Assembly (NCBI GenBank): GCA_900770635.1
Contig: CAAGLB010000099.1
Location: 62,001-126,000, forward strand
DNA from: an uncultured Alistipes sp.
GTDB taxonomy: Bacteria > Bacteroidota > Bacteroidia > Bacteroidales > Rikenellaceae
Length of the DNA stretch: 64,000 nucleotides
Reading direction: 5' to 3'
In this document: positions 52,475 through 62,500 of the stretch, piece by piece
Layout of the letters: every line of letters begins with the position of its first letter
Numbering within the stretch: the first letter of the stretch is position 1
Notes under the pieces: generated by a model
The model's input: the letters and a program-made list of their open reading frames with translations, nothing else
The model's database searches: none
What the model was told of the DNA's origin: nothing
Position numbers and translations under genes: made by a program

Positions 52475-52606
52475 AAATTTGTTGTCAGAAGTCGTAAGAT
52501 GTGGTGCATCTAAAATGGGACTACCCGAGGATAGTACACTTAGTACAGCCTCGGGTAGTCAGCTTTTTAAGCATGTGCCGCAGATTGCGGCTTATCACAA
52601 GAAATA
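52475..52606 (-). repeat. Structured 3'-end repeat, copy C
   Basis: On the minus strand: CTTGTGATAAG, a hairpin GCCGC-aatct-GCGGC, then ACATGCTTAAAA. The central hairpin has stem GACTACCCGAGG and the core GCTGTAC-taagt-GTACTATC. A hairpin AGATG-caccA-CATCT, CTTCTGACAAC and the outer arm follow. It lies head to tail with copy D. Its hairpin types are those of copy F. Confidence 0.75.
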
Positions 52607-52737
52607 AATTTGTTGTTAGAAGGGGTTAGGCTTGGTCTATCACAAAAGAAGATCCCCTCGGGATAGTACAGATAGTACAGCCCGAGGGGTCTTACTTTAT
52701 GTGATGGGCCGAGAATGACCCCTTATCACAACAAATT
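52606..52737 (-). repeat. Structured 3'-end repeat, copy D (behind the phosphofructokinase gene)
   Basis: The minus-strand element begins four bases after the gene's TAA: AATTTGTTGTGATAAG, a hairpin around GGTCATTCTCGGCCC, and ATCACATAAAGTAAG. The central hairpin has stem GACCCCTCGGG and core GGCTGTAC-tatct-GTACTATCC. CTTCTAACAACAAATTT closes it. AAGGGG near the 5' end can pair with CCCCTT near the 3' end. Confidence 0.8.
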
Positions 52738-52741
52738 CAAA

Positions 52742-53974
52742 TTACCAGTTGAGGATGCGACGGAAGTCGTACTCCTCTGGGTTTGCAATATACGCCTTCG
52801 CAGCCTCGTAGTCGGCTGGAGTGATATAGTGCATGAGGTTGTCGATAACCTGGTGAATCTTATCTGCATTGATGTCAACGAGGCGTGGTGGAATCTTGCC
52901 TGTCTCAGGATCCTGCAAATCCTTGAGGTAAAGTGGCGATACGTAACCCTCCTGGCTGATGTAAACCATGCAACCAGTCTTACCCTCAGAGAAGAGCTTA
53001 TATACGCCCATACCGAGCTGTGAGCAGTAAACAAGGTCGAAGGCACATGGAGTCTGGCAACGTACCTCGTAGCCAATCTCTACTGGGCGTGACTTAACCT
53101 TGATGCCGAGAGCCTTGCAACGCTTCTCAAGCAAAGTGTTAAACATCTCAGCCTTAGACACCTTACCAAGCTCGGGGTGACCGTGGTCGTCGTATGAGAA
53201 GTTGATACCTGACTTTAGGATCTCCTCCTCGTCCAATGAGTGGAACACACCCTCAGAAACCATAGCAACACCATAGTCCATGTTCATAATCTTACGCTTC
53301 ACGATAGACGAGATGATGAGGTTTACGATCTTGTCGATGGTGATCTTTGTCTTGTTGAACATCTCAGGAATGATGATCATAGGATAGTGGCATGCCGAAG
53401 CAATACCGAAGGCAAGGTGACCTGCTGAGCGGCCCATGGCAGCAACAACAAACCAGTTAGCCGATGTACGAGCATCGTTATATACGGCACGACCGATTAC
53501 CGAACCAGCATTCTTTGCTGACTGGTAGCCGAAGGTAGGCATACCAGCAGGCAATGGAAGGTCGTTGTCGATAGTCTTAGGAACGTGGATATTAGCGATA
53601 GGATACTGCTTAGCCTCCAAGAACTTAGCAATGCGGTTAGCTGTAGATGCTGTGTCGTCGCCACCAACAGTCACCAACAACTTGATGTTGTTCTCCTTGA
53701 AGAAGTCGAGGTTGAAGTTCTTCTCGAAATCCTCGTCTGTTGGCTTGAAGCGGCTCATTGTGAGGTACGAGCCACCCTGGTTGAAGATGTAGTCTACACG
53801 GAACATGTCGAGATCTTCGAAGCGTGGATTTGGGTTGAAAAGTCCCGAATAGCCATAGTGCAAGCCGATAACACGATAACCCTTTGCAAGGAAAGTCTTG
53901 GCAACAGAGCCAACAACAGTATTCATACCAGGTGCAGGACCGCCACCAGTAAGAATTGCAATAGCCTCTTTCAT
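52742..53974 (-). CDS. PPi-type 6-phosphofructokinase
   Basis: The 410-residue enzyme phosphorylates fructose 6-phosphate in glycolysis. The start is set at MKEAIAILTGGGPAPGMN; the open frame runs 16 codons higher but with no coding character. The donor-site motif reads GGDDTAS rather than the GGDGS of ATP enzymes, and the next motif is PKTIDND rather than PGTIDND. Both changes mark pyrophosphate-dependent enzymes, so PPi rather than ATP is the likely donor and the step is probably reversible. MGRSAGHLA is also conserved. Copy D of the structured repeat follows its stop codon. Confidence 0.9.
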   Translation of the reverse strand: MKEAIAILTGGGPAPGMNTVVGSVAKTFLAKGYRVIGLHYGYSGLFNPNPRFEDLDMFRVDYIFNQGGSYLTMSRFKPTDEDFEKNFNLDFFKENNIKLLVTVGGDDTASTANRIAKFLEAKQYPIANIHVPKTIDNDLPLPAGMPTFGYQSAKNAGSVIGRAVYNDARTSANWFVVAAMGRSAGHLAFGIASACHYPMIIIPEMFNKTKITIDKIVNLIISSIVKRKIMNMDYGVAMVSEGVFHSLDEEEILKSGINFSYDDHGHPELGKVSKAEMFNTLLEKRCKALGIKVKSRPVEIGYEVRCQTPCAFDLVYCSQLGMGVYKLFSEGKTGCMVYISQEGYVSPLYLKDLQDPETGKIPPRLVDINADKIHQVIDNLMHYITPADYEAAKAYIANPEEYDFRRILNW

Positions 53975-54128
53975 AGTGATAAATATTTTATATGTTAATA
54001 GTTTCCAAAAAAACGATACCACAAATATAATAAATATTTTTAAGAACTCAACAATTTTTTATGCACTATTTTATTATTCAACAAAAATATATTATCTTTA
54101 CATTTGTAAATCATACAACTGTAATATT

Positions 54129-54809
54129 ATGAGAGGTGGTATATTGACACTTGTGCTACTTATGGTAGTTACCATGGCAGAGGCACAAACGCCCTTCAAT
54201 GGCCGCATTCGTAATCTCGACGGTTCGGGAATAAAGGCTACCATCAGGGTCAAGGATAGCGATAAGGTTACACGTGCCGACAGCAAAGGTCGTTTTGGTC
54301 TCACCGACCTAAAGCCTGATGATACACTCTATATCATCTATCGTCGTGACACGCTGGAGATTGCCTTGGAGGGTCGCAATAGCATTGATGTTGTTTGGGC
54401 CCAGGAGGGCGACAGCTATAGCGCCGAGGAGTCTGAGGAGTTGATGAACTATGGCTTTGGCTATGTCAAGCGTAGGGAGAGCACCGATTTTTCGTCTGGC
54501 ATCTCGGGCGATAGACTACGCTCCGTAGGTGCATCAAGCCTCTTGAATGCGCTGCTTGTATGCTGCCCAAGTCTCCGATATATAAATGGAGAGTTGTGCC
54601 TACGCACTCAAAACTCCATAAATAGCTCATCTGCGGTGCTTATTTTGTGTGATGGTGTGGAGATATCTAATCTCGACTTCATAAGCATCTACGATGTTGG
54701 TTCGGTGGAGGTCATCAAGAGTTCAAACATGTATGGCTTTAGGGGTGTTAATGGTGTGGTGCTCATCAAGACCATCACCGCCCAAGAGGCAATAAATCGT
54801 AAAAGATAA
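54129..54809 (+). CDS. Secreted protein with a TonB plug domain but no barrel
   Basis: With the start at 54129 (MRGGILTLVLLMVVTMAEAQ) the product has 226 residues. After the signal peptide comes a carboxypeptidase-regulatory-like beta-sandwich (~20-85: FNGRIRNLDGSGIKATIRV, then SKGRFGLTDLKPDDTLYI). The plug-like part (~120-215) has ISGDRLRSVGASSLLNALL, AVLILCDGVEISN, then VGSVEVIKSSNMYGFRG and NGVVLIKT. TonB-dependent receptors continue with a ~600-residue barrel, which is absent here; a stop follows at once. It heads a unit with two lipoprotein genes. Degenerate receptor or free-standing plug protein are both possible. Confidence 0.7.
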   Translation: MRGGILTLVLLMVVTMAEAQTPFNGRIRNLDGSGIKATIRVKDSDKVTRADSKGRFGLTDLKPDDTLYIIYRRDTLEIALEGRNSIDVVWAQEGDSYSAEESEELMNYGFGYVKRRESTDFSSGISGDRLRSVGASSLLNALLVCCPSLRYINGELCLRTQNSINSSSAVLILCDGVEISNLDFISIYDVGSVEVIKSSNMYGFRGVNGVVLIKTITAQEAINRKR

Positions 54810-54839
54810 GGTGTGAAGAAATAGCTAAAGGCGAAGATA

Positions 54840-57173
54840 ATGCGAAGTATATTATGTAAGGCAGCAATGCTGCTAATCTTTTTCGTGGTGGGGTCATGCA
54901 CTAAAGAGCATACCTCAACTATAGATTTGGAGTATCAAGAGAAAGAGACAGAGACCATTGTGTTTACCAATGCTCAGTTTATATATACCGGCAATTACTC
55001 TGGCGATGAGCTGTCGGATAGTTGGACTATAAAGTTCTATACCGACATGGAGATAGACGAACTTGGCAACCCCATCGGCCCTGGCCATATCATGCAGTTG
55101 GCGCTGAATGTTAAGTATGCCGATGAGCAGGAGGCATCGCTCGATAAGCTCGCTGGAGAGTATTTCTCACAGAGCAATACGGGTGATTTCAGTACCAATA
55201 CTTTTGTATATGGCTATCTCGACTTATTGGACCTACCTACTGGACGCATAGAGATTCCTGATGGCACATTCTATGCTGTTATTGCCGATGGCTCCACTGA
55301 TATGGATATTGATCTTTTGGATGATGGCCAGTTTGCTATAGTGCTTAACGACGATGGCACAGTAGGCATAAAGGGCACACTTGTGGGTAAGCAGTGCCGC
55401 AAGCGCAATTTTGAGTGGTTAGGCACTCCTGAGATTAAGTCATATGTAAAGGAGGAGGTGCCCAATACGTTGCTACAAGGCGACATAGTGGTTGACAGTT
55501 TCGTCAAAGCACACATCTCAGATAGAGGCGATTGCTTCTACTTGGGCACCGACACTTATCGTGATTTTCTTATCTTCTTGGCTGACGAAACCATAGATTT
55601 TGAGTGGGGCAAACCAGTAGGTACGGGCAATGTTATACGCCTTGACCTGTTAGTACCGGGCGATGCTGACATATATGATGGCATTCCTGAAGGCAGATAT
55701 CCTATGCTTGTTAGAAACCCCGACACATCATTCAACAAGGAGGATATAGTGCCTTATCGTGCGGTATCAGGACTTCCTAATCGCTTTACTGCACCCTATT
55801 GGTCGGGGTGCTGGTATGTTGAGTATGCTGACGGAGCATGGGGCGACAGTTATGCCCGCATTGATGGTGGTGAAGTGATTGTTGAGCGTGGCGAGGATGG
55901 CTCACATCGCTTCATATGCAACCTTGAGGATTGCTCCGAGCCTCGACACAAGATAAATGTTGATGTTGTGATTGCTCGTGAGAATATTTTGGGCATCGAG
56001 CAGAAGAAGCCAGAGGTGCAACTAGGCGAAAATCAATTCTCGATAAATGGCGAGGTGAGTACGCTAAATAGTGTAGCCTTAGATATGCTTGGCGAGAATA
56101 TCTACATTGTGGGAACGCCCACAAATGGCATCACATCGGCCATGGATATGTTTGAGTGCGAGGAGTATATATATGCTGCTGTAAGCCCCACGCTTGTTGG
56201 CAGAGAGATAGACCTCGTTGCGGAAGACAACACATACACCATTATATCAACACTCAAAGAGGCTGTGATTGAGTCATTGTCGCCAGGTGCTACCAACGAA
56301 ATTAGCCAAGGAACAATGACCTTTGAGTATGAGGAGAATGTTGCTATAGTTAAGGGCGATATTACACTTGCTGATGGCACAGAGCTAAAGTTCTATCTAT
56401 CGGCCAAAAAGCAGGTTATAATTAATGAAAACAGCATATCACGTGGCTCGGAGGAGAAGCCTTTACGCTCGGCATTCTACATGGAGGAGGATGGCCTCAC
56501 GTATCTCTACTTCACCCCTGCAGGCGTCGACTATTTCGCAGAGTTGGATATCTCTACGTGGTATCTCTATTTTGTATTTGACACCACGTTGGCGAATGGC
56601 GTAAAACATAATATCTCTGCTGCAACACTTGAGATGTTTGGTCTGGTCGATAATATCGACCCAAGCCAGAGCTTCGCCCTCAGTGCCGAGGATATGACAG
56701 ATGCTACGGGTGATTTTAGCATAACACGCCGTGGCACTGGCGACTATCAGGCAATAATTAACATCACGGTGCAGGGTGTTAGCTACAATGTGACATTTGA
56801 CGGCGTGTGCATCTCGGCATACTACGAGCCGGAGGAGAGAACTAACTACCTTATATATAATGGTGATGAGTACTCCATGATTTCGGCAACACTAACAGTT
56901 GATGGATTACTCTACAAGTTGAGTTTTATGAACTCAGGAGGTAGGCCCGTGGAGCTCACTGCACCACAGAGTTTTTTCAATGGCAACTCATACGGCTTCT
57001 CGCAGAGTGCCGACTTTACAGTGTCATACAACCGTCGCACATATAGTAAAGCCAATGGTGATAGTGGTACGCTAACAGCAATATATAATGCCGAGACTCA
57101 AAACCTTGAACTACATTTCACCAACTATGCTGGCTTGGAGCTAAGTTATAAGGGGCAAGTGACGATAAAATAA
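54840..57173 (+). CDS. Large repeat lipoprotein of the BACON-associated family
   Basis: The 777-residue product has a lipobox at VVGSCTKE and no clear BACON domain. It consists of at least four beta-rich repeats of ~150-190 residues. They open around ARFIYTGNYSGD-like strands (here QFIYTGNYSG), then VKAHISDRGDCFYLG, later QFSINGEVSTLN and SAFYMEEDGLTYLYF. GRYPM, GTFYA or similar motifs lie near each middle. These match the Tyr-rich repeats of the genes at 13710 and 19391. It starts 30 bases after the plug-only gene and is followed by a short single-repeat lipoprotein gene. Ligand unknown. Confidence 0.65.
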   Translation: MRSILCKAAMLLIFFVVGSCTKEHTSTIDLEYQEKETETIVFTNAQFIYTGNYSGDELSDSWTIKFYTDMEIDELGNPIGPGHIMQLALNVKYADEQEASLDKLAGEYFSQSNTGDFSTNTFVYGYLDLLDLPTGRIEIPDGTFYAVIADGSTDMDIDLLDDGQFAIVLNDDGTVGIKGTLVGKQCRKRNFEWLGTPEIKSYVKEEVPNTLLQGDIVVDSFVKAHISDRGDCFYLGTDTYRDFLIFLADETIDFEWGKPVGTGNVIRLDLLVPGDADIYDGIPEGRYPMLVRNPDTSFNKEDIVPYRAVSGLPNRFTAPYWSGCWYVEYADGAWGDSYARIDGGEVIVERGEDGSHRFICNLEDCSEPRHKINVDVVIARENILGIEQKKPEVQLGENQFSINGEVSTLNSVALDMLGENIYIVGTPTNGITSAMDMFECEEYIYAAVSPTLVGREIDLVAEDNTYTIISTLKEAVIESLSPGATNEISQGTMTFEYEENVAIVKGDITLADGTELKFYLSAKKQVIINENSISRGSEEKPLRSAFYMEEDGLTYLYFTPAGVDYFAELDISTWYLYFVFDTTLANGVKHNISAATLEMFGLVDNIDPSQSFALSAEDMTDATGDFSITRRGTGDYQAIINITVQGVSYNVTFDGVCISAYYEPEERTNYLIYNGDEYSMISATLTVDGLLYKLSFMNSGGRPVELTAPQSFFNGNSYGFSQSADFTVSYNRRTYSKANGDSGTLTAIYNAETQNLELHFTNYAGLELSYKGQVTIK

Positions 57174-57213
57174 AAAACAGAGTGTTTGTAGCTCAAAATT
57201 TAATGGAGATAGT

Positions 57214-57675
57214 ATGAAGATTTTACGATATATGATTATCATTGTGGCAATGATGTTTGCCATGGGATGTACCGAGGAGGTTGTTGATACTCCGGAGCCT
57301 AAGGCGCCCACGTATGGCTACTTAGATTTTGGAGATGAAGAGATACCAATAGAGTTCATACGTTCATCGTACGGCAATGACTGGGTGTTGGTTATGCTAT
57401 CGCCATTGACCAATAGCTCTAACCTTACGACGAACGCCATAATAGGCCTACGCAACGAATTGCTTGGTAAGGATTGCGATGTTGAGCGACTTTACTGCAA
57501 CGATGACTATATTGTAGTTTACGAAGATCCTCAATGTTATTATGCGCCCTTCCGTCCTCTGCAGTCGGGCACTATACGTATGACAAAAGATGAGACTAGC
57601 ATCAGCGTGATGGTCGATGTAGTGCTATTTGATGGCACTCCGCTACGTTATCAACATGATAATCTACCTTTGTAG
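57214..57675 (+). CDS. Short single-repeat lipoprotein
   Basis: The 153-residue product has a lipobox at FAMGCTEE. The mature part is one beta-rich unit (TYGYLDFGDEEIPIEF, DWVLVMLSP, DYIVVYEDPQCYYAPFRPL, GTIRMTKDETSISV) like one repeat of the large lipoprotein 40 bases upstream. It closes the unit begun by the plug-only gene. A bidirectional terminator follows. Function unknown; surface location is inferred from the lipid signal. Confidence 0.65.
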   Translation: MKILRYMIIIVAMMFAMGCTEEVVDTPEPKAPTYGYLDFGDEEIPIEFIRSSYGNDWVLVMLSPLTNSSNLTTNAIIGLRNELLGKDCDVERLYCNDDYIVVYEDPQCYYAPFRPLQSGTIRMTKDETSISVMVDVVLFDGTPLRYQHDNLPL

Positions 57676-57715
57676 AATATCAACGCTATATCTCTTAGAA
57701 TATGGCCAATTAAAG

Positions 57716-57754
57716 ATTTACCCCTATCAGATGCAGATTCTGATAGGGGTAAAT
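57716..57754. terminator. Bidirectional terminator
   Basis: A perfect 16-base stem (57716-57731 with 57739-57754, core ACCCCTATCAGA) lies between the convergent genes ending at 57675 and 57802. A/T-rich flanks lie on both sides. Confidence 0.85.
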
Positions 57755-57801
57755 TCTATGATTTAAACTTGTTAAACAAGTTGCATCTCTACATTCGACG
57801 A

Positions 57802-59088
57802 TTAGTACTGTGTGCTATCGTACATCTCAAGAGTTGAGCAAGTGTAAGTACCCTGAATCTTGTGGCCGTTATCGTCCATACAGTCATAAGTAACAACATA
57901 CTTACCATCAACCTCGCTGATTGTGATAGTACCATCAGTAAGTGGTGCGATGTCGTCTGAACCGAAAGTATCATCTACACATACGAAGTACCAAGAGTAT
58001 AGGAACTTACCATCCTCGTAGTCACCAGCGACGAAGGTGTTCTTAGCCACCTGTGACTCATCAGCTGCGCAAGTGTAAGTACCGAAGATGCTAGATACAT
58101 TGTACTCATCGGTGTTTGCTACAAGGTCGATAGAGAAGTAGTCACCATTAACCTTTGCACCAGGAAGCACCATACTTACAACCCAGTTAGCAGCGCCAAC
58201 ACCATAGTAGTCACCATAGTAGTTGATACGCAATACACCATTGTCGTGGTTGAATGTGTAGTCCTCAGTGAGTGTTGAGTAGTAGTCTGGCTCTGGAACT
58301 GGGATGTAGCCAAGCTCCAAAGAGCCCTCATATACTACGCGGTGTACCTTACCATCAACAAGCTTCAATAGAGCCTCAAACTTATTCTCGGTGATGTAGA
58401 TAATACCATCCTCGATTCTTGTCTCCTTGAACTGACCACTCTGGAATGTCTCCAAACGTACGCTGTAGAACTTACCAAAGGTGTCGCCCTCGCCAAGACT
58501 ATACTCATCAAGGGTGTAGGTACCCAAAGGAAGCACAGGTGCGTTCTCATCGCTTGGGGCAACCTTTGAGTAGATGTCAAAACGATAGTATGTATCAATG
58601 TAGAGGTCGCTCCAGCCAGTTGTACCATTCTTCGAAAGGATAGCAAAGTAGTTAGGATCTGGAGAGTAGCCAGTACCCTGATACTCGCCATTGAGCGCTG
58701 TGGCTACGAACTCAACATCTACATTCCAATCAGCATAAGGGTCACCCTGCTGCTTAACATGTACAGAGAAGTTCTTTTCACCATACTCCACAAAGATTAC
58801 AGCGTTACGCTCCTCAGTTGTATCGTTTGCTGCAACATTGAAGGTAATAGCCTCAGCAACAACAAGATCTGTAACCCACTCCACACCACTCTTTGCTGTA
58901 GGAAGTGTACCCTCCTTAACATTCTCAAGAGTGTAGGTGATTGTACCGATACCACCTGCAGCATCAAAGCTTATAAGCTGCTCAGATGTTAGAGTAAGCT
59001 CTGCGTTAGCATCTGTCGTAGAGTTTGTAGGCTCACATGCCGCCAAAGCAAATAGCGAGACTGCAAGGAAAAGGAAAATTTTTTTCAT
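57802..59088 (-). CDS. BACON-type lipoprotein with two Tyr-rich repeats
   Basis: The 428-residue product has a lipobox at ALAACEPT. A BACON domain lies at ~30-120 (AAGGIGTITYTLENVKEG, GVEWVTDLVVAE). Two repeats follow: NGEYQGTGYSPDPNYFAI with a later GTYTLDEYS, and INYYGDYYGVGAANWVVSM with a later FGTYTC. It is the fourth BACON gene of the window and most like those at 18034 and 19391, although 37 kb away. A -7 box TAACTTTG lies at 59156-59149. Confidence 0.7.
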   Translation of the reverse strand: MKKIFLFLAVSLFALAACEPTNSTTDANAELTLTSEQLISFDAAGGIGTITYTLENVKEGTLPTAKSGVEWVTDLVVAEAITFNVAANDTTEERNAVIFVEYGEKNFSVHVKQQGDPYADWNVDVEFVATALNGEYQGTGYSPDPNYFAILSKNGTTGWSDLYIDTYYRFDIYSKVAPSDENAPVLPLGTYTLDEYSLGEGDTFGKFYSVRLETFQSGQFKETRIEDGIIYITENKFEALLKLVDGKVHRVVYEGSLELGYIPVPEPDYYSTLTEDYTFNHDNGVLRINYYGDYYGVGAANWVVSMVLPGAKVNGDYFSIDLVANTDEYNVSSIFGTYTCAADESQVAKNTFVAGDYEDGKFLYSWYFVCVDDTFGSDDIAPLTDGTITISEVDGKYVVTYDCMDDNGHKIQGTYTCSTLEMYDSTQY

Positions 59089-59288
59089 CTTAATTAATTA
59101 TTTAATGTTAATATGTTATCTCCTCTCTTAATATAGGAATTTACAGTGCAAAGTTAATAAAATTTTACGACATACATACGGTATTAATGAATTTAGAGAG
59201 ATTAAGGAGGTTAAGGATATAAAAGTTTTCTCACTAAACGCCCTAATTTCTCTAATTTTTTGCAGGGTAGATGTGGTGTTGACATGAA

Positions 59289-59335
59289 AAAAGTCCGAAT
59301 GGGCTGTACTCGAAGTAGTGCTCATTCGGACTTTT
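59289..59335. terminator. GTAC-core hairpin terminator, second in line behind nifJ
   Basis: AAAAGTCCGAATG (59289-59301) pairs with CATTCGGACTTTT (59323-59335), and the tip reads GGGCTGTAC-tcgaa-GTAGTGCTC. The core is that of repeat copy A, without the rest of the element. Two near-identical atgcgtcgct units follow at 59341-59361. The remainder of 59157-59288 is A/T-rich without features. Confidence 0.75.
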
Positions 59336-59373
59336 GATTCATGCGTCGCTGATGCGTCGCTATCACTGCAAAT

Positions 59374-59502
59374 CATTTGTTGGGAGAAGGGGTTAGGCTT
59401 GGTCTATCGCAAAAGAAGACCCCTCGGGATAGTACTCAAACGTACAGCCCGAGGGGTCTTACTTTTAGCGATGGGCCGAGAATGGCCCCTTATCACAACA
59501 AA
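59374..59502 (-). repeat. Structured 3'-end repeat, copy E (behind nifJ)
   Basis: The minus-strand element starts right after the nifJ TAA: TTTGTTGTGATAAGG, a hairpin GGCC-attctc-GGCC, then ATCGCTAAAAGTAAG. The central hairpin has stem GACCCCTCGGG and core GGCTGTAC-gtttga-GTACTATCC. CCCCTTCT and CAACAAAT close it. Much of it equals copy D. Confidence 0.8.
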
Positions 59503-62500
59503 TTACTTGAGTCTGTTGATATATGAGTTATAACGCCACTTAGCATTCTCCTCCGCTGCCTCGAACAACTGCTCTGCCTCAGCAGGGAATGCCTTCTTAA
59601 GTGATGTATAACGTACCTCCTTCATCAAGAAGTCACGGAACTTAGACCAATCTGGCTCCTTAGAATCCATCACGAATGGGTTCTTGCCCTCAGCCTCGAG
59701 CAATGGGTTGTAGTGCCACAAGTGCCAGTAACCACACTCCACAGCCTGCTTACCGATAGTCTGTGTACGTGTCATACCACCCTTGATACCGTGGTTGATA
59801 CAAGGAGCGTATGCGATGATGAGTGATGGACCTGGGTAAGCCTCAGCCTCCTTCAATACGTTGAAGAGCTGCTGCTGTGATGCACCGATAGATACCTGTG
59901 CTACATATACATAGCCATAGGTCATAGCGATAGCACCGATATCCTTCTTGCGGATACGCTTACCTGCTGATGCGAACTTAGCTACAGCACCCACAGGTGT
60001 AGACTTAGATGACTGACCACCAGTGTTAGAGTAAACCTCGGTATCAACGATAAGGATATTTACATCCTCGCCAGATGCCAACACGTGGTCAACACCGCCG
60101 AAGCCGATGTCGTAGCCCCAGCCGTCGCCACCGAAGATCCACTGCGACTTCTTAACCAACCAATCCTTATACTCGAGGATAGTCTTGCAAGTGTCGCACT
60201 GGCAAGCCTCAACCATAGGAAGAAGGCGAGCAGTGATCTCACGTGATGCAGCAGCGAGGTGGCGTGAGTCGATCCACTCCTGCATTACTGCCTTGAGCTC
60301 CTCAGAGCAGCAGTTGCACTCGGCAATAGCATTGCGCATAGTGTCAGCCAACGCCTCACGTACCTTCTCAACACCTACACGCATACCGAGACCGAACTCA
60401 GCATTGTCCTCGAAGAGTGAGTTAGCCCATGCTGGACCGTGGCCCTCGGCGTTAGTGCAGTAAGGAGTTGATGGCGCAGAGCCAGAGTAGATAGATGTAC
60501 AGCCAGTAGCGTTAGCAACCATCATACGGTCGCCAAAGAGCTGAGTGATAGCCTTGATGTAAGGAGTCTCACCGCAACCAGCACATGCGCCCGAGAACTC
60601 GAACAATGGCTGTGCAAACTGCAAGTTCTTAACCGACTTAGTCTTATCTACGTGCTCGGTGTAGCCGATATTCTTTGTTACGTAATCCCAGTTCTTAGCC
60701 TCAGCAACCTGCTCAGCCAAAGGACGCATTACGAGAGCCTTCTCCTTAGCAGGACATACGTCAACACAGTTGTTACAGCCTGTACAGTCTAGTGGAGATA
60801 GCTGAATGCGGAACTTGAGAGCCTTAGTCTCACCCAAGCCCTGCTTCCACTCCAAGCCACTTGCTGCTGCCTGCTCCTCAGTTGCGAGGAATGGGCGGAT
60901 AGCTGCGTGAGGACATACATAAGCACACTGGTTACACTGGATACAGTTCTCAATCTTCCACTCAGGAACGTTGGTTGCGATACCACGCTTCTCATAAGCA
61001 GCAGTACCATTATCCCAAGTACCGTCCTCACGGCCGTTGAATGCCGATACTGGAAGTGAGTCGCCCTTAAGAGCATCGATAGGCTCGCAGACGTTGCGCA
61101 CGAATGCTGGGACATCGCCCTCAGCATGGTGCTCAGCAACCTCAGCCTCGATAGTTGCCCACTCGGCTGGCACATCAACCTTAACAACAGCCTCGCAGCC
61201 AGCGTCAACAGCAGCGTAGTTCATATTTACGATATCCTCGCCCTTGTTGCCATATGATTTGTAGATAGCCTTCTTCATCTCCTCGACAGCCTTCTCGATA
61301 GGAATGATGTCGGCAATCTTGAAGAATGCAGCCTGCATGATGGTGTTGGTACGTGAGCCAAGACCGAGCTCGGAAGCAATCTTTGTTGCGTTGATGATGT
61401 AGAAGTTGATACCCTTCTTAGCGAGGTATGCCTTCATGTGCGCAGGAAGTGTGCGGCATGTTGTCTCAGCATCGTTTACAGAGTTGAGCAAGAATGAGCC
61501 ACCACGCTTCAAGCCCTTCAACACGTCATATTTCTCTACGTACGATGGCACGTGGCAAGCGACGAAGTCTGGTGTTGTAACCAAGTATGGCGATGTGATT
61601 GGGTTGTCACCAAAGCGCAAGTGCGACGATGTGTAACCACCCGACTTCTTAGAGTCGTATGAGAAGTAAGCCTGACAATACTTGTTTGTCGAGCCACCGA
61701 TAATCTTAATAGAGTTCTTGTTAGCACCTACAGTACCATCAGAGCCAAGACCGAAGAACAAAGCCTCGAAAGTACCCTCCTTAGCCATTGAGATCTCCTT
61801 ACCCACAGGCAACGACAACATTGTAACGTCATCGTTGATACCTACTGTGAAGTGGTTCTTTGGGCACTCTGCCTCGAGGTTAGCAAATACTGCCAACATC
61901 TGAGCAGGTGTAGTGTCCTTAGATGATAGACCGTAGCGGCCACCGATGATCATTGGACGTGACTCGCACTCGTAGAAAGCATCACGAATGTCGAGGAACA
62001 ATGGCTCGCCATTAGCTCCTGGCTCCTTAGTACGGTCGAGAACGCAGATGCGCTTAACCGACTTAGGCAACACCTCGAACATATACTTTGCAGAGAATGG
62101 ACGGTAGAGGTGTACGGTGATAACACCCACCTTCTTGCCCTGTGTACGCAAGTAATCAACACACTCCTTAATAGTCTCGGTAACTGAGCCCATAGCGATG
62201 ATGATGTTCTCAGCCTCAGCGTCACCATAGTAGGTGAATGGCTTATACTCACGGCCAGTAATCTCCGAGATCTTAGCCATAGTCTCAGCAACCATGTCAG
62301 GCACAGCGTTGTAGAACTTGTTTGATGCCTCACGTGTCTGGAAGTAGATATCTGGGTTCTGGGCAGTACCACGTGTCACAGGACGCTCAGGGTTGAGAGC
62401 ACGCATGCGGAACTCCTTGAGAGCCTCACGGTCGAGCATCGATGCGAGCGATGCCTCCTCCATAAGCTCAATCTTCTGAATTTCGTGCGATGTGCGGAAG

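Noticed and set aside
53898..54128. 77-codon extension of the plug-only protein
   Set aside because: It overlaps the start of the divergent phosphofructokinase gene and removes the signal peptide from the N-terminus; ATG 54129 is far better.
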